A stretch of 64,000 bases of DNA from assembly GCA_018001695.1 (NCBI GenBank), contig JAGNHN010000011.1, positions 1-64,000 on the forward strand. The letters are read 5' to 3'. Position 1 is the first letter of the stretch. Every line of letters begins with the position of its first letter. A program made the position numbers and the translations under genes. This DNA comes from Lentimicrobiaceae bacterium. GTDB taxonomy: Bacteria > Bacteroidota > Bacteroidia > Bacteroidales > JAGNHN01. The notes below the pieces were generated by a model. The model saw only the letters and a list, made by a program, of their open reading frames with translations, made no database searches and had not been told where the DNA came from. This document shows positions 51,947 through 61,737 of this stretch, piece after piece.

Positions 51947-53407
51947 ATGAAGAGACTGCAGGACATATTGTACCGGGCCGGGCTGCAGGCTGTTGAAGGG
52001 AATACAGATATTCCGGCCAGTGCACTCTATCTGGATTCCCGTGAAGTAAGCCCGCAGAGTGTGTTCATCGCACTTCGTGGCAGCAAGCTCGACGGCCATA
52101 ACTTCATTACCCGGGCCATTGAGAATGGCGCTACCTCCATTGTATGCGAGGAGATGCCTTCGGTGAAGACGGATGGCGTGACGTACATCAAAGTCAGGGA
52201 TGCCGCAGGGGCACTGGGCCAGATCGCCTCCAATTATTTTGATAACCCATCTTCCAGACTGTCTCTTGTCGGTGTAACAGGAACAAATGGAAAAACAACC
52301 TCGGTCAGCCTGCTGTACCAGCTCTTCACAGCACTGGGCCATCCATGTGGACTGCTATCCACGATTTCCAACCGCATCCTGAATCAGGTGATCCCTAGCA
52401 CCCATACCACACCGGATGTCATCAGCCTGAACAGCCTCCTGCACGATATGGTCGAAAGCGGATGCACCTATTGCTTTATGGAAGTCAGCAGCCATGCCGT
52501 CGACCAGCAACGCATAGCCGGATTAAGCTTTCAGGGCGGGGTGTTTACCAACCTGACCCATGACCACCTCGACTATCATCACACTTTCGACGCATACCTG
52601 AAGGCCAAACAAAGGTTTTTCGATGGCTTATCCCAACAGGCCTTCGCTTTGACCAATGCGGATGAGAAACATGGCCAGGTGATGGTACAGAACACCCGTG
52701 CATCGCGGCATACCTATGGGCTTCTAAAGGCATCGGACTTCAAGGCACGCATCATGGAGAGTGGCTTTGAAGGTATGCTGATCCAGATGGATGGAGAAGA
52801 ACTCTGGACGCGCCTGTTAGGTCGTTTCAACGCATATAACCTCCTTGCCATATACGGAACTGCCCGCCTGCTTGGAGCAGGAAAAGCAGAAGTACTTAAG
52901 GCACTCAGCAATGTCAGACCGGCCGAAGGAAGGTTTGAGTATGTGAATGATGAAGGCGGCCGTGTGGCCATCGTAGATTATGCCCATACCCCGGATGCAC
53001 TGAAAAATGTACTGGAAACAATCAATGAGGTGCGGGGAGGCATGGGTCAACTCATTACAGTAGTAGGTGCCGGTGGAGACCGCGACGCCTCCAAGCGGCC
53101 GGTAATGGCAGCCATCAGTGCCAGGCTGAGCAGCAAGGTGATCCTCACCTCCGACAATCCCCGCTCTGAAGATCCCCAGACGATCATCAATGAGATGATG
53201 CAAGGGCCCGATATCACAGACCGCAGAAAAGTGCTGCAGATCGCCGACCGCCGTGAAGCTATCCGCATGGCCTGCCACCTCGCAAAACGGGGCGACGTGA
53301 TTCTTGTGGCGGGTAAAGGACATGAGAAATACCAGGAAATCCAAGGTGTAAAACATCCCTTTGATGATAAAGAGGTAGTTCAGCAAGCATTGAAGGAAAC
53401 CCTATAA
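51947..53407 (+). CDS. murE: UDP-MurNAc-L-Ala-D-Glu:meso-diaminopimelate ligase
   Basis: 486 residues. [18 protein letters not shown] is the ATP-binding loop, THTTPD and [10 protein letters not shown] line the substrate site, and [10 protein letters not shown] follows. The DNPR motif in [11 protein letters not shown] is the signature of enzymes that add meso-DAP rather than lysine, so the wall should be of the DAP type. It adds the third residue of the stem peptide in the cytoplasm. MurF is not in this cluster. Confidence 0.97.
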   Translation: MKRLQDILYRAGLQAVEGNTDIPASALYLDSREVSPQSVFIALRGSKLDGHNFITRAIENGATSIVCEEMPSVKTDGVTYIKVRDAAGALGQIASNYFDNPSSRLSLVGVTGTNGKTTSVSLLYQLFTALGHPCGLLSTISNRILNQVIPSTHTTPDVISLNSLLHDMVESGCTYCFMEVSSHAVDQQRIAGLSFQGGVFTNLTHDHLDYHHTFDAYLKAKQRFFDGLSQQAFALTNADEKHGQVMVQNTRASRHTYGLLKASDFKARIMESGFEGMLIQMDGEELWTRLLGRFNAYNLLAIYGTARLLGAGKAEVLKALSNVRPAEGRFEYVNDEGGRVAIVDYAHTPDALKNVLETINEVRGGMGQLITVVGAGGDRDASKRPVMAAISARLSSKVILTSDNPRSEDPQTIINEMMQGPDITDRRKVLQIADRREAIRMACHLAKRGDVILVAGKGHEKYQEIQGVKHPFDDKEVVQQALKETL

Positions 53408-53418
53408 GCCAGGACATT

Positions 53419-54657
53419 ATGTTATATTATCTGTTTGATTATCTCGACCGCGCATATGACTTCCCTGGAGCAGGTATGTTTCAATACATCTCGTTCAGGG
53501 CTGCTATGGCGGTCATCACCTCCCTGTTAATCAGCCTGGTATTCGGGAAAAGCCTGATTAATGTCCTACGCCGCAAACAGGTTGGAGAGACGGTCAGAGA
53601 CCTGGGTCTGGAAGGACAAAAGGCCAAAGAAGGTACGCCCACCATGGGCGGACTGATCATCCTGGCTGCGATCCTGATCCCCACCCTGTTGTTTGCGAAG
53701 CTCAACAACATCTATATCATCCTTATCCTTTTCACCACCGTCTGGCTGGGTTTCATTGGCTTCCTGGATGACTATATCAAGGTTTTCAAAAAACACAAGA
53801 AAGGCCTTGCAGGCAGGTTCAAAATAATCGGACAAGTGACGCTGGGACTGATTGTCGGATTGACCCTATATTTCAACGAAGGGGTCGTAATTCGGGAAAA
53901 AGTCAGCACGGCCACCATTGAGCTGAATGCTGAAGGGGAGCTGAACCCATCTGCTGTCTTTGCGCAGGAAAGCACCAAATCAACAAAAACCACCATCCCG
54001 TTTTTTAAGAACAACCAGTTGGATTATGCTGTCCTCCTGGCCTGGGCCGGGCCCGGCTACCAGCGGTATGCCTGGCTGATCTTCATTCCCATCGTCATCT
54101 TCATCATCACCGCAGTTTCAAACGGCGCCAACCTGACAGATGGCATTGACGGTCTGGCAACAGGAACAAGCGCTATCATTGGGGCAACCCTAGGTGTGCT
54201 GGCCTACGTTTCCGGCAACACCATCTTCGCCAATTACCTCAATATCATGTATATCCCCAACACAGGTGAGCTGACCATATACATCAGCGCCCTGGTCGGA
54301 GCCTGCATCGGATTCCTGTGGTACAACAGTTACCCAGCCCAGGTATTCATGGGCGATACAGGAAGTCTCGCACTGGGTGGTGTCATCGCTGTGATTGCTA
54401 TTATGATCCGCAAGGAACTGCTGATCCCCATCCTGTGTGGCATTTTTCTCGCCGAAAGTGTCAGCGTCATCCTTCAGGTCACCTATTTCAAATACACCCG
54501 AAAACGCTTCGGCGAGGGACGCAGAATATTCAGAATGTCTCCCCTTCATCACCATTATCAGGTTCTAGGGTATCCCGAACCAAAAATCGTCCAGCGCTTC
54601 CTGATCGTCGGGATTATGCTGGCAGTATTCACCATCGTCACACTTAAAATCCGCTAA
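53419..54657 (+). CDS. mraY: Phospho-N-acetylmuramoyl-pentapeptide transferase
   Basis: 412 residues, about ten membrane helices. Conserved cytoplasmic loops: [23 protein letters not shown] with the DD motif, [24 protein letters not shown], and [14 protein letters not shown] with the HHH motif. It transfers phospho-MurNAc-pentapeptide to undecaprenyl phosphate, making lipid I. It is about 50 residues longer than E. coli MraY because of a periplasmic insertion around residues 155-205 that includes [12 protein letters not shown], usual in Bacteroidota. Confidence 0.97.
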   Translation: MLYYLFDYLDRAYDFPGAGMFQYISFRAAMAVITSLLISLVFGKSLINVLRRKQVGETVRDLGLEGQKAKEGTPTMGGLIILAAILIPTLLFAKLNNIYIILILFTTVWLGFIGFLDDYIKVFKKHKKGLAGRFKIIGQVTLGLIVGLTLYFNEGVVIREKVSTATIELNAEGELNPSAVFAQESTKSTKTTIPFFKNNQLDYAVLLAWAGPGYQRYAWLIFIPIVIFIITAVSNGANLTDGIDGLATGTSAIIGATLGVLAYVSGNTIFANYLNIMYIPNTGELTIYISALVGACIGFLWYNSYPAQVFMGDTGSLALGGVIAVIAIMIRKELLIPILCGIFLAESVSVILQVTYFKYTRKRFGEGRRIFRMSPLHHHYQVLGYPEPKIVQRFLIVGIMLAVFTIVTLKIR

Positions 54658-54662
54658 CAGGG

Positions 54663-56024
54663 ATGTCAGGAGGGCTTGTCATACTCGGAGCAGGAGAAAG
54701 CGGATGCGGTGCAGCCAGGCTGGCGCGCAAACTGGGCCAGGAGGTCTTTGTATCCGACAACCGTCCTGTGGCCAGTCCATTCAGAGAGGACCTGCTCGCA
54801 CATGACGTCCGCTTTGAAGAAGGTGGGCACAGTCTCGCACGGATATGCCAGGCCACCGAAGTCATAAAAAGCCCTGGCATTCCCGAAGATGCAGAGGTGG
54901 TGCTGACAGTGAGAAATGCTGGCATTCCTGTCATCTCGGAGCTTGAATATGCAGGCAGGTATGCCCAGGGTAAACGGATCTGCATTACCGGCAGCAATGG
55001 TAAAACAACGACGAGTCACCTGATTGCCCATATCCTCAGAAAAGCCGGCAAAGACGTGGCCCTCTGCGGCAATGTCGGACAAAGTTTTGCCGGAATGCTT
55101 GCCGATGGACAGCATGATTACTGGGTGATTGAGGTGAGCAGTTTTCAATTGGACGGGATGTTCGAATTCAAATCTGACATTGCCATCTTACTCAATATCA
55201 CCCCAGACCACCTCGACCGCTATCACAATTCCTTTGACGCTTATGCCAGCAGCAAAATGCGGATCATGCGTATCCTGGGCAAAGGCGGCGCTTTCATATA
55301 CAACCACGATGATCCTGTTATCCAGGACAAACTGCAGGCTGTCTCCACATCAGCAGACTTATATCCCTTTAGCCTTGAAGACATTACACTAACTGAAGGC
55401 GCCTGGATCCGTGGTCAACACACTCCCTGGACTAATAATGAATTCGTCATCCAAACTAAAACTGGACAGCTCACTATGACACTGGAAAATTTGGCCCTGC
55501 AAGGACGGCATAACGTCTACAATTCCATGGCAGCCGGTATTGCCACCCGGATACTCGATATCCGCAAGGAAGTAATTAAGGAGAGCCTGTCCGATTTTGA
55601 AAACATCTCGCACCGGCTGGAATTCGTTGCCAATGTTCACGGCATTGAGTTCATCAATGACTCCAAAGCCACCAATGTCAACTCCACCTGGTTTGCGCTG
55701 GAAAGCATGAATAAACCGGTAATCTGGATTGCCGGGGGTATAGACAAAGGTAACGATTACAATATGCTGCGCGACATTGTCAAGCAAAAAGTCAAGGCCA
55801 TCGTCTGCCTCGGAAAAGACAACCGTGCCATACGCACTGCCTTCTCTGACCTCGTGGCCACCATCCTGGAAACAGGAAATGCCATGGATGCCGTCAACGA
55901 AGCCTATTACCTGGGTGAGAAAGGGGATGTCGTCCTGCTTTCTCCCGCCTGTGCCAGTTTCGATCTCTTTACCAACTATGAAGACCGCGGTGAACAGTTC
56001 AAGCTGGCGGTAAAGAAACTCTGA
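54663..56024 (+). CDS. murD: UDP-MurNAc-L-alanine:D-glutamate ligase
   Basis: 453 residues. The N-terminal UDP-binding domain (VILGAGESGCGAARLARKLG), ATP loop CITGSNGKTTTSHLIAHIL, VIEVSSFQLDGM, LLNITPDHLDRYHN and the C-terminal FINDSKATNVNSTWFAL, AGGIDKGNDYN are typical. It adds D-glutamate to UDP-MurNAc-L-Ala. It is 5 bases after mraY and 6 before ftsW. Confidence 0.97.
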   Translation: MSGGLVILGAGESGCGAARLARKLGQEVFVSDNRPVASPFREDLLAHDVRFEEGGHSLARICQATEVIKSPGIPEDAEVVLTVRNAGIPVISELEYAGRYAQGKRICITGSNGKTTTSHLIAHILRKAGKDVALCGNVGQSFAGMLADGQHDYWVIEVSSFQLDGMFEFKSDIAILLNITPDHLDRYHNSFDAYASSKMRIMRILGKGGAFIYNHDDPVIQDKLQAVSTSADLYPFSLEDITLTEGAWIRGQHTPWTNNEFVIQTKTGQLTMTLENLALQGRHNVYNSMAAGIATRILDIRKEVIKESLSDFENISHRLEFVANVHGIEFINDSKATNVNSTWFALESMNKPVIWIAGGIDKGNDYNMLRDIVKQKVKAIVCLGKDNRAIRTAFSDLVATILETGNAMDAVNEAYYLGEKGDVVLLSPACASFDLFTNYEDRGEQFKLAVKKL

Positions 56025-56030
56025 CAGAGA

Positions 56031-57182
56031 ATGCGCAAACTTCAGGACATACAAGGAGACAAGGTTATCTGGGTGATCGTCATCCTGCTTTCCATCCTAT
56101 CCCTGTTGGCTGTCTATTCGTCCAGTGGCAGCCTGGGATATCGCAGGCAGGGTGGTAATACCGAATACTACCTTGCCAAGCATGCCCTGATCCTCATCGG
56201 TGGCCTTTTTCTGATGTTTTCTATTCAAAAAGTTCGTTATCAATATTTTGCACGACTTAGCGTCATCGGAATGCTCATTGTTATACCCCTGTTGATCCTG
56301 ACGCTCTTCATGGGGACCAATCTGAATGAAGCCAGTCGCTGGCTAACTGTACCCATTGTCAATGTGTCCTTCCAAACCTCTGACCTGGCTAAGCTGGTGC
56401 TTATCGTGTTTACGGCCCGTATGATTGCAAAGCGACAGGATACGATCAAGGATCTCAAGACGGGGTTTCTTCCCATCGCCATTCCCGCGGTCATGATCTG
56501 CCTGCTGATATTGCCAGCCAATTTCTCCACAGCAGCGCTGCTTTTCTTCTTCTGCTTGGTCCTGATGTTTATTGGTAAAGCCAGTATGCGTCATGTCTTC
56601 GGGCTGATCGGTATCGGGATTGTCGGACTGACACTAGTTATCGGTATCCTGATGTTCTCCGAAAAGAGCCGTATCGGAACCTGGCAGAGCCGCATCGAGT
56701 CTTTTGTTCAGGGTGATACCGAAGAACACGGACAAATTGAGCAGGCAAAAATCGCCATTGCTATGGGAGATATTGTGGGAAAAGGGCCCGGAAAGAGCAA
56801 CCAGCGCAATTTCCTTCCTCATCCCTATTCCGACTTCATCTTCGCCATCATTGTGGAGGAATATGGGTTGGTAGGCGCTTCTATCCTGGTCCTGTTGTAT
56901 ACCATCCTGCTTTACCGTGGCGTGAGGATCAGCTCTAAAAGCCCAAGCCTGTTTGGTTCCCTTCTTGCAATTGGCATCATCTTCAGTATTGTTTTTCAAG
57001 CATTTATAAATATGGCGGTAGCTGTCAACCTATTACCGGTGACAGGACAACCCTTACCCCTGATCAGTATGGGAGGCACTTCTGTGCTGTTCACCTGTCT
57101 GGCCCTGGGGCTGGTCCTGAGTGTATCCAGGGCTGCCGATCCGCCTGCACAGGAAACCGTGAAAGCCTATGAAACCGTCTGA
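56031..57182 (+). CDS. ftsW: Septal peptidoglycan glycosyltransferase FtsW (SEDS family)
   Basis: 383 residues, about ten membrane helices. NEASRWLTVPIVNVSFQTSDLAKLVLIVF contains the conserved SEDS loop, GKGPGKSNQRNFLPHPYSDFIFAIIVEEYG is the large periplasmic loop with the catalytic-type aspartate, and NLLPVTGQPLPLISMGGTSVL closes the signature. It polymerises lipid II together with the class B PBP encoded upstream. The gene overlaps murG by 14 bases. Confidence 0.96.
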   Translation: MRKLQDIQGDKVIWVIVILLSILSLLAVYSSSGSLGYRRQGGNTEYYLAKHALILIGGLFLMFSIQKVRYQYFARLSVIGMLIVIPLLILTLFMGTNLNEASRWLTVPIVNVSFQTSDLAKLVLIVFTARMIAKRQDTIKDLKTGFLPIAIPAVMICLLILPANFSTAALLFFFCLVLMFIGKASMRHVFGLIGIGIVGLTLVIGILMFSEKSRIGTWQSRIESFVQGDTEEHGQIEQAKIAIAMGDIVGKGPGKSNQRNFLPHPYSDFIFAIIVEEYGLVGASILVLLYTILLYRGVRISSKSPSLFGSLLAIGIIFSIVFQAFINMAVAVNLLPVTGQPLPLISMGGTSVLFTCLALGLVLSVSRAADPPAQETVKAYETV

Positions 57183-58290
57183 GCTGCGCATACTGATCAG
57201 TGGAGGGGGGACCGGAGGTCATGTGTTCCCCGCCATCGCGATAGCGAAGGCCATTGAGCGCCTGCATCCTGGTGCCATTATTCGCTTCGTGGGGGCCAAA
57301 GGAAGAATGGAAATGGAGAAGGTGCCACTGGCAGGATATCAGATTGAAGGACTGTGGATCAGCGGATTACAGAGAAGATTGACAATGCAGAACCTACTTT
57401 TCCCCATCAAGGTCCTGGCCAGTCTGTGGAAATCCTGGCGCATCGTCCGCCGCTTCAGGCCAGATGCAGCCATCGGCGTCGGTGGTTATGCCAGTGCACC
57501 TGCTGTATATGTGGCTTCCAGGATGGGCGTACCCAGCCTGATCCAGGAACAAAATGCCTTTCCGGGTATCGCGAATCGTATACTGAGCAAGCATGCAGAT
57601 CTGATCTGTGTGGCCTACGAAGGGATGGAAAAGTACTTTCCTGCCAGCCGCATCCGCATGACAGGCAATCCAGTGCGCAGGGACGTGCTGGATAAACTGG
57701 ACCATCGCACTGAGGCAAGCATGTATTTCGGACTGGATGCAGCCAAGCCTACAATACTCAGTGTCGGTGGCAGCTTAGGTGCAAAAACCCTGAATACCGG
57801 TATGCATGCCATGCTGCAAAGCCTGACAAATGCAGGCTACCAGGTTGTATGGCAGACTGGCCGTGCTTATGCTGCAGAAACAGAACACCTTAGGAATGAA
57901 TGGAAGGGCAAAGGAGTGTGCATCCTACCCTTTATCGATCGAATGGATCTGGCTTATGCCATGGCCGATCTGGTGGTCTCCCGTGCTGGTGCCATTGCCA
58001 TTGCTGAACTGGCGGCAGCAGGCAAAGCTGCCATCCTCGTGCCCTCACCACATGTCGCCGAAGACCATCAGAGAAAGAACGCTGAGGCCCTCGTGGCCAG
58101 AGATGCCGCCATCATGATAGCCGATCAGGATGCCAAAGGGCAACTGGAAGCAGCCATCCTGGACCTGGCTGCTAATCCGGCCCGCATCAAAACATTACAA
58201 GATAACATTCAAAAGCTTGGCAACCAGTATGCTGATGAAACCATCGCCAGGCTGGCCATAGAACTTGGAAAAAAGAAAGGGAGCGCATGA
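57169..58290 (+). CDS. murG: UDP-GlcNAc:lipid I GlcNAc transferase
   Basis: 373 residues, two Rossmann-type domains. SGGGTGGHVFPAIAIA is the N-terminal glycine loop for the acceptor side, GVGGYASAPAVY and QEQNAFPGIANRILSKHAD follow, and the donor site is in SVGGSLGAKTLN and VSRAGAIAIAELAAAGKAAILVPSP. It makes lipid II at the inner face of the membrane. It overlaps both neighbours (ftsW by 14 bases, murC by 4). Confidence 0.97.
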   Translation: MKPSELRILISGGGTGGHVFPAIAIAKAIERLHPGAIIRFVGAKGRMEMEKVPLAGYQIEGLWISGLQRRLTMQNLLFPIKVLASLWKSWRIVRRFRPDAAIGVGGYASAPAVYVASRMGVPSLIQEQNAFPGIANRILSKHADLICVAYEGMEKYFPASRIRMTGNPVRRDVLDKLDHRTEASMYFGLDAAKPTILSVGGSLGAKTLNTGMHAMLQSLTNAGYQVVWQTGRAYAAETEHLRNEWKGKGVCILPFIDRMDLAYAMADLVVSRAGAIAIAELAAAGKAAILVPSPHVAEDHQRKNAEALVARDAAIMIADQDAKGQLEAAILDLAANPARIKTLQDNIQKLGNQYADETIARLAIELGKKKGSA

Positions 58291-59657
58291 ACCTGCCGGT
58301 GAACATACGTCAACTATTCTTCCTGGGCATCGGAGGCATCGGAATGAGCGCCCTAGCCAGGTGGTTTAAGTCGATGGGTTACCAGGTTAGCGGCTACGAT
58401 CGCACACCCTCCCGGATCACCAGGGAACTGGAATCAGAAGGGATTCCTGTGTTGTTCGAAGACAGGCCCGAGATGCTTCGGGGTGCCGTGGATATGGTCG
58501 TCTATACACCGGCCATTCCAAAGCAACTGCAGCTGAGGCACCACCTTGAATCCCTCGGTGTTCCATTCATGAAGCGGGCCGAAGTCCTGGGGCGCCTGTC
58601 AGCCGACCATTTCACCATTGCCATTGGCGGAACGCACGGCAAGACAAGCATCACCTCGCTTTTAGCCTGGATCATGCACGAGGGTCAACTCCCCTTCCAT
58701 GCCTTTATTGGGGGCATCAGTAAGAATTTCAAAAGCAACCTGGTCATGCATCCCGCCGCCCGTTACCTCCTGGTAGAGGCCGATGAATATGACCGTTCGT
58801 TTCTGCAGTTGCATCCCGAAATCTGCCTGATCTCCGCCATGGATGCCGATCACCTGGATATTTATGGCAACCGCGAAGGGATGCTGGAGGCCTATCGCGA
58901 TTTTGCCAGGTTGACTGGTCCACGCGGCCTTTGCATCCAGCATTACAAAACAGATCCCCTTGGTGTTTCAGCCCGATCACTGACCTATGGCCTCCACCCG
59001 AATGCCAATTGTCATGCGGAAACCGTCCGCACTGATGGTTTTGGCACGGCCTTCACGCTCTGCTGGCAGGAATCACGCTGGGAAAATGTCCGCCTGTCCA
59101 TACCTGGAACCCATAACCTGGAGAACGCCCTGGGCGCTTGTGCCATTGCGCTGAGCATAGGGATAGAGCCGGCCAGGTTGTTTCATGCCCTGAACAGCTA
59201 CGAAGGCGTTGTCCGGCGCTTCGACCTGCGCTGTGATACGGGTGAGACCGTCTTTATCGATGATTATGCCCATCATCCCGAAGAGCTGAATGCCTGCATC
59301 AGGGCAACCCGTGAGATATATCCAGACAGAAAGATCACCGGTATCTTCCAGCCACATCTGTATAGCCGTACCCGTGACTTTGCCGACGGTTTTGCCCACA
59401 GTCTGGACGCCCTTGATGAGGTCATTCTGATGGAAATCTACCCGGCCCGCGAACTGCCACTGCCTGATGTCGACAGCAGCATGATCATGCGCCGCATGCA
59501 GAACAAGGCGGTGCGCCTCCTTACCCGCAGCGAAATCCTGGCATATCTCACGGAAAATAAGATGGATGTGCTGCTCACCCTGGGTGCCGGCGACATCGAT
59601 ACCCTGGTTCCGGAAATCGAAATCGTGCTTAAAACCTGGTCAACCACGCGGATATGA
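58287..59657 (+). CDS. murC: UDP-MurNAc:L-alanine ligase
   Basis: 456 residues. FFLGIGGIGMSALARWFKSMG opens the UDP-binding domain, AIGGTHGKTSITSLLAWI is the ATP loop, LLVEADEYDRSFLQLHPE and SAMDADHLDIYG are conserved, and DDYAHHPEELNACIRATRE with FQPHLYSRTRDF belongs to the C-terminal domain. It adds the first amino acid of the stem peptide. No murB homologue follows, unlike in many other phyla. Confidence 0.97.
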   Translation: MNLPVNIRQLFFLGIGGIGMSALARWFKSMGYQVSGYDRTPSRITRELESEGIPVLFEDRPEMLRGAVDMVVYTPAIPKQLQLRHHLESLGVPFMKRAEVLGRLSADHFTIAIGGTHGKTSITSLLAWIMHEGQLPFHAFIGGISKNFKSNLVMHPAARYLLVEADEYDRSFLQLHPEICLISAMDADHLDIYGNREGMLEAYRDFARLTGPRGLCIQHYKTDPLGVSARSLTYGLHPNANCHAETVRTDGFGTAFTLCWQESRWENVRLSIPGTHNLENALGACAIALSIGIEPARLFHALNSYEGVVRRFDLRCDTGETVFIDDYAHHPEELNACIRATREIYPDRKITGIFQPHLYSRTRDFADGFAHSLDALDEVILMEIYPARELPLPDVDSSMIMRRMQNKAVRLLTRSEILAYLTENKMDVLLTLGAGDIDTLVPEIEIVLKTWSTTRI

Positions 59658-60418
59658 GAAAGTACCTGAACATAGGGATCGCGTTGTTGCTGCTGGGAGC
59701 CATCCTGGTCCTGCCCGGATTTGTGTCGCGGGAAAGGGCAGCCTTTCTCTGCCAACAGGTCCATATCCGCATCGCTGCAGATGAGTTGGCCCTGCAGGAT
59801 ATCTCCGAAGTTGAACAATACCTTGTAAACCGCTTCCACAACATCGTCGGGTCTCCCATGGATGCCGTTCCTTCCGATACCATGGAGCGTCTTCTGCGCC
59901 ATAATCCTTACATCGCCAATGCAGAAGTATATACGGATCTCAACGGTCAGGTTTTCATCGACATCGTCGAGGAAAAACCCATTCTACGGATCTTCCGGCC
60001 AGGTGGCCACTCTTTTTACCTCAGTGAAACCGGGCGCCTGATGCCGCAGAAAGAAGGCTATGTCAACCGCTTGCCAATCTTCACCGGCGAGCTGGACAAC
60101 CTCCCACTAACAGGTCAATACAGTGATGCAGAACAGTATCCCCAATTGCAGATGCTGCTCGAACTGGGTAATTACCTGAACCAGGATGCTTTCTTCAGGG
60201 ATATGATAGACCAGGTATATATGGATTCAACACAGGATATCAACCTGATTCCCCGCATCGGGAGGCATTACATTGTGTTGGGCAATACGCTGGACCTGCA
60301 ACAAAAAATGGAAAACCTCCGGGTTTTTTATGAAAAAGGGCTTAAAGAAGGGGCATGGGACCGCTATGCTGCCATCTCGCTCAAATACAAGAATCAGGTA
60401 GTATGTACAAAACGCTAA
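59654..60418 (+). CDS. ftsQ: Cell division protein FtsQ
   Basis: 254 residues. A short cytoplasmic N-terminus, one membrane helix (about 5-23, IGIALLLLGAILVLPGFVS) and a periplasmic part with a POTRA-like region (about 35-110: VHIRIAADELALQDISEVEQYL, NPYIANAEVYTDLNGQVFIDIVE) and a beta domain (about 115-250). Position before ftsA supports the call, as the family is weakly conserved. It links FtsL/B to the divisome. It overlaps murC by 4 bases. Confidence 0.88.
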   Translation: MRKYLNIGIALLLLGAILVLPGFVSRERAAFLCQQVHIRIAADELALQDISEVEQYLVNRFHNIVGSPMDAVPSDTMERLLRHNPYIANAEVYTDLNGQVFIDIVEEKPILRIFRPGGHSFYLSETGRLMPQKEGYVNRLPIFTGELDNLPLTGQYSDAEQYPQLQMLLELGNYLNQDAFFRDMIDQVYMDSTQDINLIPRIGRHYIVLGNTLDLQQKMENLRVFYEKGLKEGAWDRYAAISLKYKNQVVCTKR

Positions 60419-60425
60419 TATCATC

Positions 60426-61694
60426 ATGAAGTCATCGGAAATCATCGTCGGACTGGACATTGGGACCACTAAGATCGCCGCCATTGTGGGAAGGCGCAAT
60501 GAATTCGGCAAGATCGAGATACTGGGTGCCGGAAAGAGCCTGTCGCTGGGCGTCCGCAGGGGCATGGTTTTCAACATCGACCATACGGTCAACTCGATCA
60601 TGATGGCTGCCGAAGAAGCCAGTGAGAGATCGGGTGTGGACATCAAATATGTCAATGTTGGCATCGCCGGACAGCATATCAAAAGCCTGCAGCACCGCGG
60701 GGGGCTGATTCGCAACGAACATGAGGATGAGATAAGCCGCCAGGATGTGGAACGCCTGCATTCATCCATGTTCAACCTCGGCATGAATCCCGGTGAGGAG
60801 ATCATCGATGTTATTCCTCAGGACTATATCATCGATGGAGAAGCCGGTGTCAAATCACCTGTAGGCATGCCGGGCCATAGCCTGGAAGCCAATTTCCATA
60901 TCATCACCGGCCAGACCACCGCTGCCAAGAACATCTATAAGTGCGTGAGGAAGTCAGGGCTGGAAGTGGTGGAGCTGATCCTGGAGCCACTGGCTTCGGC
61001 CGAAGCCTGCCTGAGCGAGGAAGAGAAAGAAGCAGGGGTTGCCTTGGTGGATATCGGTGGCGGTACCACGGATATTGCCATTTTCCATGACGGTATCATC
61101 CGGCATACCGCCGTGATTCCCTTTGGTGGTGACATCATTACAGAAGACATCAAGGAAGGATGCAGCATCATTAAAAAGCATGCCGAAGAGCTGAAAGTTA
61201 AATTCGGATCCTGCCTCTCCAGCGAAAACAAAGAGGAAGAAATCGTCGCCATCCCCGGATTGCGCGGCCGGCCCTCCAAAGAAATCTCCATGCGCAACCT
61301 GTCAAGCATCATCCAGGCCCGCATGGAAGAAATCCTCGAGTATGTGCATTTCGAAATACGCAATTCGGGATATGAAAAGAAACTCATCGCAGGGATTGTC
61401 CTCACAGGCGGTGGGGCCCTCATGAAACACCTCGTGCAGCTCACCCAATTTGTCACCGGGATGGACACCCGCATCGGTTATCCGAATGAGCACCTGGCCA
61501 AAGAGGTTCCTAAAGAGATTGCCAGTCCCATGTACGCCACTGGTATCGGCCTGGTCATCATTGGATTGGAGCGCTTTGAGAAAGACCTTAACAAGGAAAA
61601 AGAGAAGTCGGGAAAAAACGAAAAGGCCGCCCGCAAAGCCAGATCCGGATTCTTTGAGAAAATCAAAGGCTGGTTTGATGAAGAACAGATTTAA
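60426..61694 (+). CDS. ftsA: Cell division protein FtsA
   Basis: 422 residues, actin fold. VGLDIGTTKIAAIVG is the phosphate-1 motif, VALVDIGGGTTDIAIF phosphate-2, and VLTGGGALMKHLVQL the adenosine motif. The 1C domain (about 85-165) includes IDVIPQDYIIDGE. The C-terminal SGFFEKIKGWFDEEQI is an amphipathic helix expected to bind the membrane, joined by a lysine-rich linker. It tethers FtsZ to the membrane. Confidence 0.97.
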   Translation: MKSSEIIVGLDIGTTKIAAIVGRRNEFGKIEILGAGKSLSLGVRRGMVFNIDHTVNSIMMAAEEASERSGVDIKYVNVGIAGQHIKSLQHRGGLIRNEHEDEISRQDVERLHSSMFNLGMNPGEEIIDVIPQDYIIDGEAGVKSPVGMPGHSLEANFHIITGQTTAAKNIYKCVRKSGLEVVELILEPLASAEACLSEEEKEAGVALVDIGGGTTDIAIFHDGIIRHTAVIPFGGDIITEDIKEGCSIIKKHAEELKVKFGSCLSSENKEEEIVAIPGLRGRPSKEISMRNLSSIIQARMEEILEYVHFEIRNSGYEKKLIAGIVLTGGGALMKHLVQLTQFVTGMDTRIGYPNEHLAKEVPKEIASPMYATGIGLVIIGLERFEKDLNKEKEKSGKNEKAARKARSGFFEKIKGWFDEEQI

Positions 61695-61722
61695 ATCCAC
61701 ATAACCACAATACTAACCAAAC

Positions 61723-61730
61723 AAGGAGGA
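61723..61730 (+). promoter_or_regulatory. Strong Shine-Dalgarno site of ftsZ
   Basis: AAGGAGGA, 7 bases before the ATG at 61738. Most genes in the window lack such a clear site; with the 43-base gap it suggests separate, high translation of ftsZ. Confidence 0.7.
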
Positions 61731-61737
61731 AACAAAA